This document shows, in pieces, positions 32,147 through 43,700 of a stretch of DNA of 64,000 bases (position 1 is its first letter; every line of letters begins with the position of its first letter). The notes beneath the pieces are model-generated. The model was not told the origin of the DNA. It saw only the letters and a program-made list of their open reading frames with translations, and searched no databases. The position numbers and the translations under genes are program-made. Source of the DNA: Rhynchonema sp. JSB1_4 (lineage: Eukaryota > Nematoda > Chromadorea > Monhysterida > Xyalidae); assembly GCA_030248065.1 (NCBI GenBank), contig JASAMV010005429.1, positions 1-64,000 of the forward strand, read 5' to 3'.

Positions 32147-32215
32147 TTTATTCAATCTTCAGATGAATTTCGGCGCAAATATTGCAGTAGATCAGAATGA
32201 AGTCAGCTGCATAGG

Positions 32216-32443
32216 CAGTGGCGTAGCAGAGGGGGTTATAGTAACACCACGCCAACACAAGCCCGATTTCGTAGGTGGATAGGTGGGGTGGCAGACCACT
32301 GAAACATTCATGCATGGCTGGTGATTTGGGAAGTGTTCACACGTTGTACAATATAACGTAGTGGATGAGGTTTTTCTCTTTCTATTCGTTAATGTAGGCA
32401 AGAGTTTTAAGAGATTTAGGATCGGAGATCGGATCGGGCCGGG
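32216..32443. other. Spacer with a CAGTGGCGTAGC end
   Basis: Short region 5' of the tetraspanin-like gene. It starts with CAGTGGCGTAGCAGAGGGG at 32216, which resembles a hAT-like left terminus, but no right partner was found. Nothing else is recognised. Confidence 0.4.
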
Positions 32444-32649
32444 TACCGTAAAAACCTAAATACCGTAGAAACCTAAATACCGTAAAAACCTAAATACAAG
32501 GGGGGCTCTATTAATTCACTGACCCCATTTTCAAAAAATTATTTTCGTTTCTCAGCGAGAGCGTTCCAAATCCGGTGTCATTTTCGATCGATATTCCGAG
32601 GGGGGCTCTATTCCGGGGGGGGGGGGGCTCTATTTAGGTTTTTACGGTA
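32444..32649. mobile_element. TA-CCGTAAAAACC MITE, copy 1
   Basis: Begins with three tandem 17-bp units TACCGTAAAAACCTAAA (32444-32494) and ends TATTTAGGTTTTTACGGTA at 32649. The body has the subterminal word GGGGGGCTCTATT at both sides and a unique core. TA at both ends fits a TA target duplication. Confidence 0.85.
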
Positions 32650-32689
32650 GAATTTCTATTGACCCCCCAGATTTCTTACTTGGGTCATC

Positions 32690-32887
32690 TACCGTAAAAA
32701 CCTAAATACAAGGGGGGGCTCTATTAATTCACTGACCCCATTTTCAAAAAATTATTTTCGTTTCTCAGCGAGAGCGTTCAAATTTCAAATTTTATCTGCA
32801 AGCTTACGCGAAGACCTTCCAAATCCGGTGTTATTCCGAGGGGGGACTCTATTCCGGGGGGGGGGCTCTATTTAGGTTTTTACGGTA
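32690..32887. mobile_element. TA-CCGTAAAAACC MITE, copy 2
   Basis: Same termini and body as copy 1, in the same orientation, starting TACCGTAAAAACCTAAATA and ending with its inverse. It is inserted within a repeat of another family: the flanks CTTGGGTCAT and CTATCTTCAAC join to the sequence seen uninterrupted near 37630-37650. Confidence 0.85.
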
Positions 32888-33102
32888 TCTATCTTCAACT
32901 TCAACACATTTCGGGTCCCAATCTCGCAATCTCGGCAACACCCTGGGCCAAGTACTACACTGAATAAGAAGGGGCAGGGTTGGGCAAAAAAACAAAAACT
33001 TTTTAAAAAAACACGGTTTTAAAAAAATAATTAAAAAAATTTTTTTTTAAATTTGGCCGGGAACAATTGTCTAAAAAATTCAAAAATGGCCTTTTTCGAG
33101 CT

Positions 33103-33539
33103 TACCGTAAAACCTAAAATACAAGGGGGGCTGTATTTTTTCACTGACCCCTTTTAGGGGGGGCTGTATTTTTTTTTGGGGGGGGCTCTATTTTTTTGGG
33201 GGGGGGCTGTATTTTTTCGTTGCCCAAAATCTCAAAAAATGTTCCAAAAAATACCCCTAAAATGGAGTTCTGTCAGGGTGTTACTGGTCATTATTGAGTG
33301 TTTTTAGGTGCAGATCTTCCATAAAAGACTTTACGTCATCATATACTCAACCACAAACGTTGTACACAAGGTGTCTTATACAAGAACTTGACTTTACGAC
33401 CCCCAAGCGGGGAATTCCAAGTTGGGGGGGGGCTGTATTTTTGGGGGCTCTATTTTTTCACTGACCCCTTTTAGGGGGGGCTGTATTTTTTTTGGGGGGG
33501 GGCTCTATTTTTGGGGGCTCTATTTTAGGGAATACGGTA
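33103..33539. mobile_element. TA-CCGTAAAAACC MITE, diverged copy 3
   Basis: Starts TACCGTAAAACCTAAAATAC and ends with a damaged inverse, TTTAGGGAATACGGTA. GGGGGGCTGTATT and GGGGCTCTATT words occur many times, more than in copies 1 and 2. The core between about 33240 and 33410 is unrelated to theirs. Confidence 0.7.
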
Positions 33540-33713
33540 GTAAACCTGGCCCGCCACCAGTGTAGTGGCTGGGGGGATGGGGGGGGATTCCCCCTAAGGA
33601 GTAGGTACCTTGCAGCTTGCAACCAGCCCTTGGGGGGGATGGGGGGGAAGGGTAGGTACTAGGGTTAGAGGTCGGTGGGTACCCGACACCCGACATCTGG
33701 AAGTACCCGACAC

Positions 33714-34113
33714 CAGTGTAGTGGCAGGCCCATGTGTGGGAGGTAAGTATGATGCGGGGTTGGGACCGGAAGCGTGAGAGGTATGATTTTGGTCACCCAA
33801 AAAGGCGAAAAAACACCGTTTTTGTGATACAATTTTGGCCAAAAATTGAGGTAAAAATAGTACTTTTTCAAAATTTTCGCCGAAAATCGGCTAAAAATAG
33901 GTATTATGGGTGGGTTTGCGCGCGGAGCGCGCGATTTTTGGGAAAATAAGGTCGAAAAACACCGATTTTTGCCTTAAAAAGGTATAAAATTGCTTGTGAG
34001 AGGTATGATTTGGAGTTGTGAGAGGTAAGTACTCAACCCCCTCCCAACCCCCCCTCGGGTTTTGTGGTAGGTAAGTACTGAGAGGGGGGTAACCCCCCCC
34101 AGCCACTACTATG
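33714..34113. mobile_element. Nested hAT-like MITE, level 3a
   Basis: Begins CAGTGTAGTGGCAGGCCC and ends CAGCCACTACTATG, a diverged inverse. Flanked by CCCGACAC on both sides (33706-33713, 34114-34121). The host repeats this word, so the duplication is less telling here. Body is repetitive with GAGAGGTATGATTT and GGTAAGTA words. Confidence 0.72.
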
Positions 34114-34526
34114 CCCGACACCCGACACCCGACATCTGAGAAAAAAAGCCGACACCCGACAGTTGCAAAAGAACCCGACACCCGACATCTAGTTTTTGAA
34201 AAAAACCCGACACCCGACACCTGTTTTTGGACCAAAACAGGTAAATTTTTGCTCATTTGCATCATTAGTGCAATTTTTTGGCTCAAGTTACTGAATTCAA
34301 GTATTTTCACACAAGTGGTCGCAATCGGGCCGGGGTTGGCCGGCCCGGTCCGGCCCGGCCCGAGCCCCCAAATCTCCGGCCCGGCCCGACCCGAACCCCC
34401 AAATCTCCGGCCCGGCCCGGCCCGAACCTCTAAATCTCCGGCCCGGCCAGATTTTTTGGCTCAGATTTTAACCCAATTTTTTGTCATAATTTTTGCGCTT
34501 TTTGAATCTTGAAAATAAATTGTTTT

Positions 34527-35181
34527 CAATGGTGTGGCTGGGGTGGGCCCCCCTTAGGTACAGAAGGTATGTAGGTAGATTGACGCGCCATCCTGGTACA
34601 GACAGTAGGTAAGGTAGCCGCCCCCGGCTGGTACAGTAGGTTGCTATTTTTGGCTCAAAATGGTATAAAATCGATATCTTTCACTCCAAACAGTGTAGTT
34701 CCTGGGGGGGAGGGGGGTCCCCCCTCGGGTACGTCTGTTCCCCCTCCATGGTACGCCTGGGCCTGCCCCACTGTTCCCCCTCCGGGTACGTCTGCTCCCC
34801 CAATTTTTACCTAAAATAGGCAAATTTTGGCCTAAAATAGGCATTTTTAGGCACAAAATGAGTGATTTTTAGGCCAATGTCGTCAAAAATCGCCAAAATA
34901 CCTTTTTTATTGAGACTTTTTTCCTAAAAAAGGCAAAAATGAGCCAAATTTTCGACCTCAAAAAATGACTTTTCTCCAAATTTGGGTCCTCCCCCCCTTC
35001 CGGGTCCCTCCCCCCTTCCCCCCCAGGTGGGTACGTCTGTTCCCCCTCCGAAAAAAGGGGGTACCGCCTGTTCCCCCTCCGGACCAGGAACTACACTGTA
35101 CAGCAGGTAGATTGATTGTAGGCCTTTCTGGTGGTACAGTAGGTTGATTGCACGCCTGGGTAGCCAGCCACACCACTACTG
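34527..35181. mobile_element. Nested hAT-like MITE, level 4
   Basis: The termini CAATGGTGTGGCTGG and CCAGCCACACCACTACTG are flanked by ATTGTTTT (34519-34526, 35182-35189). Inside each end are GGTACAGTAGGT words. It contains the level-5 element. A related lone left end is at 50942. Confidence 0.85.
34691..35098. mobile_element. Nested MITE, level 5 (innermost)
   Basis: The inverted termini CAGTGTAGTTCCTGG (34691) and CCAGGAACTACACTG (ending 35098) are perfect over 15 bp. GGTACGTCTGTTCCCCCTCC words occur inside. No 8-bp duplication is visible at the flanks. The same family is seen at 36760-37481. Confidence 0.78.
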
Positions 35182-36049
35182 ATTGTTTTCCATGAAAAAG
35201 TCGTCAGATAGACAATACTGTACTGATCACTTACTTGCCGAATCCGTCAGAAACTTTAGTATTTTTTGACAAAAAACTTCCCTAATTTTTCAGTAAAATA
35301 AGTCTCTTCAGAAGCTTCGGGCCGGGGTGCCCGGCCCGGCCCGAGCCAAAAGCCCAAAATCGCGGCCCGGCCCGAGGTCGGGCCGGCCCGATTGCGACCT
35401 CTGTTTCACACGAAATAAACACCAAAATGTCACATTCTGCATCTTCGGAAACATTTGGTTCGAAGGAAATTTTCTCTCAAAATTCTTCTCTCAGCAAAAC
35501 TTATGTTTTGAACCCTAAGTGTCGGGTGTCGGGTCCAAAAAAAACCGACACCGGACATCTAGAGGAACCCGACACCTACACTTTTTTTGGCACCCGACAG
35601 CCGACACCCGACATCTCTCTAACCCTAGTAGGTACCTTGCAACCACCCCGGAGGGTACCTTGCAACCATTAATCTATGGTTTTTATAGGCAAAAATGGGT
35701 GTTTTTCGACCTCAAAACCCCAAAAATCGCACGCTCCGCGCGCAAACCTCCATATAATAGGTATTTTAGGCAAATTTTCGGCCAAAATGCAAAAAAGTAC
35801 CAATTTTTCAGCCAAATTTGCAGTATATATAATGCATGCAAAAAACACCCTTTTTTCGGACCTCAGGGGTACCTTGCAACCTTCCGAGGCTGGGTAGGGG
35901 TTGCAACCATCTGGATCCATCCCCCAAGGCCCAAGGGTACCTTGCAACCATTTGCCTGCCACTACACTGCCCGCCACTATTGATATTTGAAAATTTTGGA
36001 CTGTTTTTGTGATCTATTACTGTTGCCGACATCGAGACGAACAAGGTTT

Positions 36050-36143
36050 TCCGGGGGGCTCTATTAATTCACTGACCCCTTTTTGGGGAGCTGTATTACG
36101 GGGGGCTCTATTCCGGGGGAGCTGTATTTAGGTTTTTACGGTA
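36050..36143. repeat. Half copy of the TA-CCGTAAAAACC MITE
   Basis: The right terminus TATTTAGGTTTTTACGGTA ends at 36143, and the body has CGGGGGGCTCTATT and AATTCACTGACCCC. The left terminus is missing. Confidence 0.65.
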
Positions 36144-36226
36144 CGCTATTTTTGATTTCATCTGTCTATCGTCAACACTTATGGGCAAATCTATCTATCG
36201 TCAACAAATTCTGGGAACAATCGATC

Positions 36227-36631
36227 CAGTGGTGTCGTTGAGAAATCGAAATTTTCCCATACCCAGCCCAATTTTCGGGAAATTTCCCATACATACCCCC
36301 AAAAATCAAAAATTTCCCATACCAGGGGGGGTTTCTCCAAAAACTCAAAAATTTCCCATACCGAGGGTGGGGATTTAAAAAAATGACCCCAAAAATCTTC
36401 TAAAAGTGCCAAAATTGGTCTAAAAAGTGCTTAAAACAGGGTTTTCTTGCGGCAGCAAGCGATTTTTGACATTTTTGGACGAAAAATGGCCATTTTTGGT
36501 ACTTCTCGGGGTCAAAAAGTCATTTCTTAGGGGTGCTTGTTCCAAAAGTGAAAAATTTCCCATACCCCATACCCCCGGCCGATTTCCCATACCCCATACC
36601 AGCGGGGTAACCCCCCCCAACGACACCACTG
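36227..36631. mobile_element. hAT-like MITE with 8-bp target duplication
   Basis: CAGTGGTGTCGTTG at 36227 and CAACGACACCACTG ending 36631 are perfect inverses. The duplication AATCGATC lies at 36219-36226 and 36632-36639. Length 405 bp, with AAATTTCCCATACC repeats near both ends and no coding capacity. It is inserted in a CTATCTATCGTCAACA repeat array. Confidence 0.94.
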
Positions 36632-36759
36632 AATCGATCTATCGTCAAGACATTTCGACCCCAAAATGGGTATTTTTGCCTCAAAATGGCTCAAAATCGG
36701 TATTTTTGTCCCAAACAGGCAAAAAATCGCGCGCTACGCGCGGATTTAGTACATCTAAG

Positions 36760-36829
36760 CAGTGTAGTTCCTGGTCCGGCGCGGCGGTTAGTGTACCTAC
36801 CCCTTTTTTCCGTGCGGCGGTGTCCCCCG

Positions 36830-36873
<44 letters not shown>

Positions 36874-37481
36874 CCCGTACCTTGCAACCACCCCGGAGGG
36901 TACCTTGCAACCATAAATACAACCTGTTTTTCGACCCAAAACCCAAAAATCGCGCGCTCCGCGCGCAAACCTCCATATAATAGCTATTTTGGGCAAATTT
37001 TCGGCCAAAATGCAAAAAAGTACCATTTTTTCGGCCAATTTTGCAGAAAAAAGCATGCAAAAAACACCCTTTTTTCGGACCCCAGGGGTACCTTGCAACC
37101 TTCTGGAGGCTGGGTAGGGGGGTACCTTGCAACCATCTGGATCCATCCCCCCCCAAGGGTACCTTGCAACCATCTGCCTGCCACTACACTGGGGAAGACC
37201 CAAATTCAGGAAAAAGTCATTTTTTGAGTTAGAAAATTTGACCGATTTTTTGCCCTTTTTGGAAAAAATTCTCCATAAAAAGGGTATTTTGGCGACTTTT
37301 GACAACATCGACCAAAAAATCACCCATTTTAGGCCTAAAAATGCCCATTTAGGCCTAAAATTGCCTATTTTTGGCAAAAATTGAGGCGGTTAGTGTACCT
37401 GGCGCGGCGGTTAGTGTACTAGTGTACCTTGGTCGCGGTGGTTAGTGTACCTTAGGGGGACCCCCCCCAGGAACCACACTG
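36760..37481. mobile_element. Compound MITE with a second element inside and a G38 run
   Basis: The termini CAGTGTAGTTCCTGG (36760) and CCAGGAACCACACTG (ending 37481) match the level-5 family. CATCTAAG precedes it (36752-36759) and recurs at 37487-37494, five bases after the right end. Inside lies a second copy of the ACCTTGCAACCA element (36876-37191), whose left end is lost in 38 consecutive Gs plus 7 Cs (36832-36876). That run looks like an unresolved homopolymer. Confidence 0.75.
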
Positions 37482-37712
37482 CATTGCATCTAAGTACATT
37501 TTCATTAATATTTACACATTATTACCTACTTAGCACAAGCACACTATACCATACCTTGATTTTTGGCGACCATCCCCCACCATCTATCTATCGTCAACAA
37601 GTTTGGGTCGGCCCCCCCCCAGATTTCGGACTTGGGTCATCTATCTATCGTCAACACATTTCGGGTCCCAATTTATCTATCGTCAACATCCTGACCAAGT
37701 ACTACACTGTGT

Positions 37713-38858
37713 ACGATCACGATCATCTTTGCTCGTTTCAGGCTTGGAAAATGTTGGGATAACGATCGACGCCGACGAACAACGACGCAATGTAAAAACT
37801 GGCAAAATAATAAATGTACTGACTCAGCACCAGCGCAGACGAACGTGACTGATTTGCTGATCAGAACAAGCGATAACCAATCAAACCACACGTGACTATG
37901 TCTGTCGCAGCCAGCTCCAGTATCGGAGCACACAGCGAACGATCGGCACTAAAAATATCTGAGCCATCGATGCTTTCGCTAGGTAAGATGATCGAGATAA
38001 GGTTAGAAAAACCAATCCTCCACTAGTGCGCAGCAGACCTGTCAATCGAGGTTTATATGTGCGCGCGATATGTGCACTTTATAGCACACAAAAATAGGCA
38101 CCCAAAAAAACTTGTATGGTACCCTACGAGCCCCGAAAAATCTTCCCCCTCCCCCCAAACCGGATTCCCCCCAAGATTCCAGGTACACTACCAGGGTTTT
38201 TATTTCAAAATCGGCTAGTGGCAATTGCGACTAAAACGGTAAATAAAAATGCAAGACAGACTGCGGCAATGCGCGCGAAGCGCGCATTTTTGGCTTTGGT
38301 CTGGCCACTTATGATTCCATGAATGTGAGGTTCATAAGATCCACTGCAGGGTTGACGAACGAAAGCGAATCACTTCAGTTTGTCTTTGTTTTTTCTGTGA
38401 TCATGAAGCCAGCACGTTTCGCTCGAGAATTTAGCTGGTATCTCTTGTTTCTCATGATCACAGCCATTCGTTTTTAAAAAGTCAAAGACCAAAATGATCA
38501 GTCAGCACGAATGCCAGTGAGTAAAGTGTTCAACAGTTACTTGGCCACCCACCAGCTCGCAACTTGTGACCATCAAAATAAATCAATCAACGCGCGAAGC
38601 GCAGAATTTTTGTATTTTCGGGCTAAGACGCTTAAGAAAGTGAAGTTCGGATGCCCTCGATATATGGTATACTTTTTGCTACTGAACCCTGAAATCTTAG
38701 TAACAAATTGCTACTAAACCTCGAATTTTTAGTAGCAACTGGAAATTTTTAGTAGCAAATTGCTACCATTTAGTAGCAAAAAAACTATGCCCCCTACCCA
38801 CCCAAGTATTGGGACGGGTAAAGCGCAAAAAACGTTGACGTTCATTTCTTTGATTCAG
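37713..38858. other. Region upstream of the first recognised trio exon
   Basis: It should contain 5' trio exons or promoter, but none could be fixed. An ATG followed by a GTGAGT donor near 38511 does not match the phase of exon 38859-38941. A repeat shared with 51125-51260 lies at 38052-38190. TAGTAGCAA-type inverted repeats lie at 38660-38790. Confidence 0.45.
38052..38190. repeat. Dispersed repeat, copy 1
   Basis: The words GCACACAAAAATAGGCACCC, CCCCGAAAAAT and ATTCCAGGTACACTACC occur in the same order and spacing at 51125-51260. Confidence 0.65.
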
Positions 38859-40759
38859 CGTCGAACGGTGTGAAAGCAACAGACGTGCAACATTTGTTGA
38901 GAGACCGAGTCGCGATGTTGACCGGCGGCAGAGATCGACAGGTTCATTCATTTTTGTTTTTTCGATTTCACGGTATTCGATTCGGATTTGCACTTGTGTT
39001 TGTGCTTGTTTTACCAGTCCAAAGTTACTTAATCACGTCGTGGGTCTGTTGCAGAAGCCTGCGTAATGCGTGATATGCGTGAGTATTTGTCCCCAAGCGC
39101 TGTTTCCCACGATGAATTTTTCAGGGTCGTCCACTGATTACATTTCCTTCTCGTGAAACCGCCGAAAAGACAAGTATCGATGAAATACATATGGTCGTCC
39201 GATACCTATTCGCAATACCGAGGTGATTTCAATAAAAACAGTTTCAACGGCTGACCCACGTTGACGTTACTTACCAAATGTAAATTTTAAAATTCTGCAG
39301 CGATGATGTATTCAAAGAGCGACGTTTTGTTGTGCTCATTGATATGCGCAGGGGCATGACGTGGAATGCTGCGAAGCCGATATTGAAAACTTTACAGGTT
39401 TGGTGTTTGTTGCCGTTATTTTTTTACCCTGCAGTCCGCAACTTGTTGATTTTCCGTGGCCGAAACAGATTTCTTGTCTGTATTGGATTATTGGCAACAT
39501 ATTTGTGGTTATTATGACATTTTTGCGTTCTGACTGAGCTGTAGTACTTGCGTTATTTGCCTTCAAGTATACAGTATGTGTGATCGTCGCAATCCGTCAT
39601 CAGACACAAGCACTGATTGATGCGTTCAAATGAACGGTACACATAAACAAGCGCGCGGATGACCAGGCTTTGTTGTTGTGTTGCATTGCACTATCCTGCT
39701 GGTGTGCGCTGTATTGATGCTTGATGGCATAACTGCGTCTGCTGGCCCGGCCCACTGAAACGGGCAAATGTTGTAACGCATGTTCTTGCAAAAATTGTGG
39801 TTCCTATGTAAGTTCCAGGAACAGATTTTGAGACCTAATGGAGCACTCAAAATTCGCGAGGGCGCAAGTTCGTTCGACGTTTTTATGCATTGCGATGACA
39901 TAAAACTGCCAGTTGGAACAGCGTTGAGTTGCGCCCTTGTCTATGTACGTGTGTGCGATACATTCTGCGACATGTTTTGGTGGGAAATGTCCATCAACCA
40001 GTGGCGCACCAACACCAAGTTTTGGCTCCCTTTGTCAATACCAAACAATAGCTCCTGCCTGTTTGGGCGTATTCGAGTGTCTTAGGTGCCTCTTGGTCCC
40101 CCTGCGCTGCTTCTCACACGCTCAACGTTGGTTTTTAAGCGCGAGGTGTTCCTCTGACCCGGCCAGAGTGGTCGTTTGGAAATATGAGTTGTGGATATGT
40201 GCTTGGTGAGATTATTGTGCGATGGGGTTAATGTGGAGTGTTTTTGTGGCACACCGAAATAAGCACTGAGTGCATCAAGATAGAGTTCATGTTTGTGGTA
40301 GGGGAAATGCAAAATAAATCAGAAAAACTGAAAAAACCTTGTGCAAACGCGAAACCCAACACGTTCAATAATTATAATTTTCAGGATCATTTTGCGGATG
40401 CAGTTCACTCGGTGCTAATTGTTAAACCGGACCGTTTTTGGGACAAACATAAAGCCAACTTTGCCAGTGCCAAATATAAATTCGAGGTCAGTGTCTTTGT
40501 TATTTTCCATGATTTGCGGTTGCGGGTATGCATTTCCAGAAGTACGTCGCACCTCATTGGATTCGCAAGAACTTTAACTCGAAATGAGACGCTTGTTGCT
40601 TTCAATTTTTATTTTTGGCCCTGCAGGCCCGCATTCATTTTTCAGGTGCAAGTCATTTCGTTGGAGGCATTACATCGTACCATTGATTGCTCACAATTAA
40701 CACCGGATTTCGGTGGTTCACGCTTGTATGATCATGATGAATGGCTGGAGCTCAGGGTG
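38859..40759 (+). other. Trio SEC14/CRAL-TRIO domain exons
   Basis: Exons 38859-38941 ([19 protein letters not shown]), 39125-39222 ([10 protein letters not shown]), 39301-39397 ([20 protein letters not shown]), 40385-40486 ([18 protein letters not shown]) and 40646-40759 ([20 protein letters not shown]). This is the lipid-binding-type fold at the Trio N-terminus. Splice phases agree between neighbours. Confidence 0.9.
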
Positions 40760-43700
40760 GTGAGTCATCATCATCATTTTGTTTTTGCAGTAGTAAGCAT
40801 GGAAGTTACAAGCCACAAGGGATAAATCAAGGTATAAATCGTAACAACGGAGACAAGAGATAAATCGTAATGAGATAAAAGTGAGTAATGTTGATTTTTT
40901 TTTTGATTTCAAGTGCGTGAAACACGAAAATTCTGCCCCAACACTCGGCTATTGTTGCATATTGCCACCTATATTCAACCATCCCTGCTCTTGCAGGCCG
41001 TCGAGGACATTGTGTGGCGTGCAATGGACGTGCTGCGCGGGTTCGATTCAATGCGCAACGAAATGGAGAACAGCCAGTTACCGGTGGATGTGGACTCGGC
41101 CAAACGCACGCTCGAGGATCATACGAATCTTAGAAAACGATTGCTCGGCGCTCCAGTTGAACATCTGGAAAACGACGGACAAGCGGTTGGTCATCTGCGT
41201 GTTGTTCAGAAGGCTTGGGTGTGCCTGTGTATTCTCACTCTCAACATCTCTACAGTTTTGTGCTCCGATCACGTGCTAGGATTGTCTTTTGTAATATTAT
41301 GATTCTCGTCGTCACAGTTATAGGTTGCTCGCCTCACATTTTGTGCAAAAAAATCTCCGCCCTTCTCACCGACATCTCAGTCTCTGCGGCTACTTTTTTA
41401 CTGGCAGCAGTTTTGTTTGTTACGAAGTTTTCTGTGCGGATAACCGGTCCCAAGGGATGCAACCTCTCAGATTTCGTTGCGCGTGGCATTTAGCAAAGTA
41501 TCAGCGCACGCGGTTGTCAGAAATAGCACCTTTTGAGGATATGCACATGCGGGCTTACTTGATGCATGCAGCTGAGTCGAGATGTTTTGGAGATAAACAA
41601 CCGGCGCTGCCACAAGTTGCTGCCTGCCAGATTTCTGCCTCTCGTGAGCTCCACACCCACTTGGCAAACTGTCACAGGTCTCATAGATTCGGTAAGGAAC
41701 CTCGCGAGAACAATTTTATGATGCTTGTGCCATGCTTGAATGCTTGCTGTTTCGTACTGTACGTAGCGCAATGCATAAGTGACCGAACAGTCGTATCCTC
41801 TTGATGCAAGCAAAAGCCAAAAGGCCAAACGTCTCAATGACCCGTCCACTGAAATACAAATGCGGGGATTCCGGTTCCGCATGCGTTTTTGTTGAAGTGC
41901 GACGGCGCAATGAGTGACACGGAACATTATGGTGCATGAAAATGTGGCGCGCTCGGATATGCAACGCGTTAGCCATTGTGTACGTCTGCCTGCACACAGT
42001 GCTATTATCGGAAGGCATTGCGCCACGGCTTTTGGTGTATTTGATATGCGCTGGCTCGTAGCCTACGATGAGCTGCTGCTACCAGATGCTTGCCTCACTG
42101 GCCTCTAAGGAAGCGCCCATTTGTACTATAGTTAGATTAGAGCGTTGCATGAATGTACCATGTGTGTTCCCCAGCAGCTGAATGCAAACATAGATGTGCG
42201 CATTGTATTTGTTTGTTTGGAAATCTGGCTTGCTGCTCTGCTCGGCTTGCAGTTTGACGTGGTGGAGACGCTTGTTATGGTTGGTTATGACGTCCATTTG
42301 GCCCGGCACTCTCTGTTCTGGTCTCTTTGGTATTTATGGCACCAACCATAGTCCCTCGCATTCTATTATGGAGGTTGATATTTACAGCGCATTTGTCATG
42401 TAAAGTTACTTGCGGTCAGTTCTCTCAATTAAAGTTCAGTTTCTATTGCTGAGCTGCTAGTGGTATACATAATAACTGACCGACGTGACGGGTTTCTGTC
42501 ATGAGTAGGCTTCATTTAATATTAATGCTGCTTGTTCCGGTTTTTTGCTCTTTTATCTGTCTTTCGTTTGATGTGCGCACAATAACAGCTTTTTGCGAGA
42601 GCGTTTCTCTTTTGTCAACCACACACACCAGGCATGATTGTGCCTCGTGTGTCATCCAACATTGTTTGCGCAAGTTCGTGACAATGGATCACTACTGTTT
42701 TGAATCATGGTTTTATGAACGCAGTTTAAGTAATTTTGATGATTCTATCGTGGTAAGAAGTTTTTACTGGGTTATTTTGCTCCCATATATTACGTACTTT
42801 TTGTTTAAAAAAGTAGAAGTGGATAACATAGTTGCCGTTCTAGTAATGTCAAAAGAGCAATCAAACCCGGTTGCAGCTTGTCAACCGACTGGCCGAACAA
42901 TTCCCGACGTCAGCAGCCAGTGCGCAGTCTGACGCTGTGTCACAAGCCTCGTCCGTAACAAGCTCAATACCACTGAGTCCCGATTTGGCCATTTGTGCTC
43001 CTCATATTACGCAATTGTTGGACAGGATGCGATCTACCAGGTAATCTAATGAAACGAGTCTGGTTCATTTGCGTTTTTTGGTCTGATTTGCTCCTAAAAG
43101 GTTTTATATTTATGCTGCTAAATTAAGGATTAGGTGCAAATCGCTCGTGGAATTCTTGCATTTTGCCCATAAAAATCTGGTTGGGCAAAAGTGTACCGAA
43201 CGCAGACATCTTGGTTCAGATTGAATCTAGCCCCGAAGTTGCCGGTCTTGTTATCTTTAAGCCCTGTTTCTTTATCGCTGATTGACGGCACTTTTACATT
43301 AAATGTACGAATTTATTGTTGTTGTTCAGGCACGATCTGTTCAATGTATGGCAGCAACGCAAACAGCGACTCGACCAGTGCTTTCAATTGAAGTTGTTCG
43401 AACAAGATGCTGATAAGGTATGGAGCACATGCATGTGAAATCTTTTTGGTAAACACATGGACTTTTGTAACATTTATGTAATTTAGCAAAATGAAATGTG
43501 GAACACAATAGAAGCCTTCCAGTGATGAAAACATAATGCTGCAAGCCACCAACTAGATTACAGACTTTTCCGCATTGCAAAATGGTTTAGTCGATCACAG
43601 TTTTTCACTTTCCAAATAAGTCGATGTATAGTTGATTATTATTGACTGTTGCGCCTTGCCCGTCGTAAGAATTCAAACAGTTTGCTTAGAAAGAAGTCTC

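Larger units (their letters stand above)
34314..35403. mobile_element. Nested hAT-like MITE, level 3b (GGCCCGGCCCG-rich)
   Basis: The termini AAGTGGTCGCAATCGGGCC and GGCCCGATTGCGACCTCTG are inverse copies, flanked by the 8-bp duplication TTTCACAC (34306-34313, 35404-35411). GC-rich GGCCCGGCCCGA tandem words lie inside each end. It contains the level-4 element. Confidence 0.87.
33660..35627. mobile_element. Nested hAT-like MITE, level 2
   Basis: The termini are TAGGGTTAGAG (33660) and CTCTAACCCTA (ending 35627), flanked by the 8-bp duplication GTAGGTAC (33652-33659 and 35628-35635). Its own sequence consists of CCCGACACCCGACATCT repeats at both sides (33680-33713, 34114-34220, 35520-35620). 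It contains the two level-3 elements. Confidence 0.85.
33558..35969. mobile_element. Nested hAT-like MITE, level 1 (outermost)
   Basis: Left terminus CAGTGTAGTGGCTGGGG at 33558, right terminus GCCTGCCACTACACTG ending 35969. The 8-bp target duplication CCCGCCAC lies at 33550-33557 and 35970-35977. The body carries repeated ACCTTGCAACCA. It has been split by the level-2 element; a related copy lies at 36876-37191. Confidence 0.88.
36140..37712. repeat. CTATCTATCGTCAACA dispersed repeat
   Basis: The 16-mer CTATCTATCGTCAACA and shorter forms recur at about 36162, 36190, 36640, 37585, 37640 and 37675, and in changed form near 32888. The longest matching block, with CATTTCGGGTCCCAAT and AAGTACTACACTG, is shared by 32890-32961 and 37640-37708. 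Its element limits are unclear because other MITEs have inserted into it. Confidence 0.6.

Noticed and set aside
36427..37377. Open frames of 266 and 228 aa across the G38 run
   Set aside because: They are made of MITE repeats, glycine or proline homopolymer and cross element borders; no protein family, and the G run is doubtful.
38511..38530. ATG followed by a GTGAGT donor as the first trio exon
   Set aside because: Its phase does not join exon 38859-38941 in the Trio reading frame.
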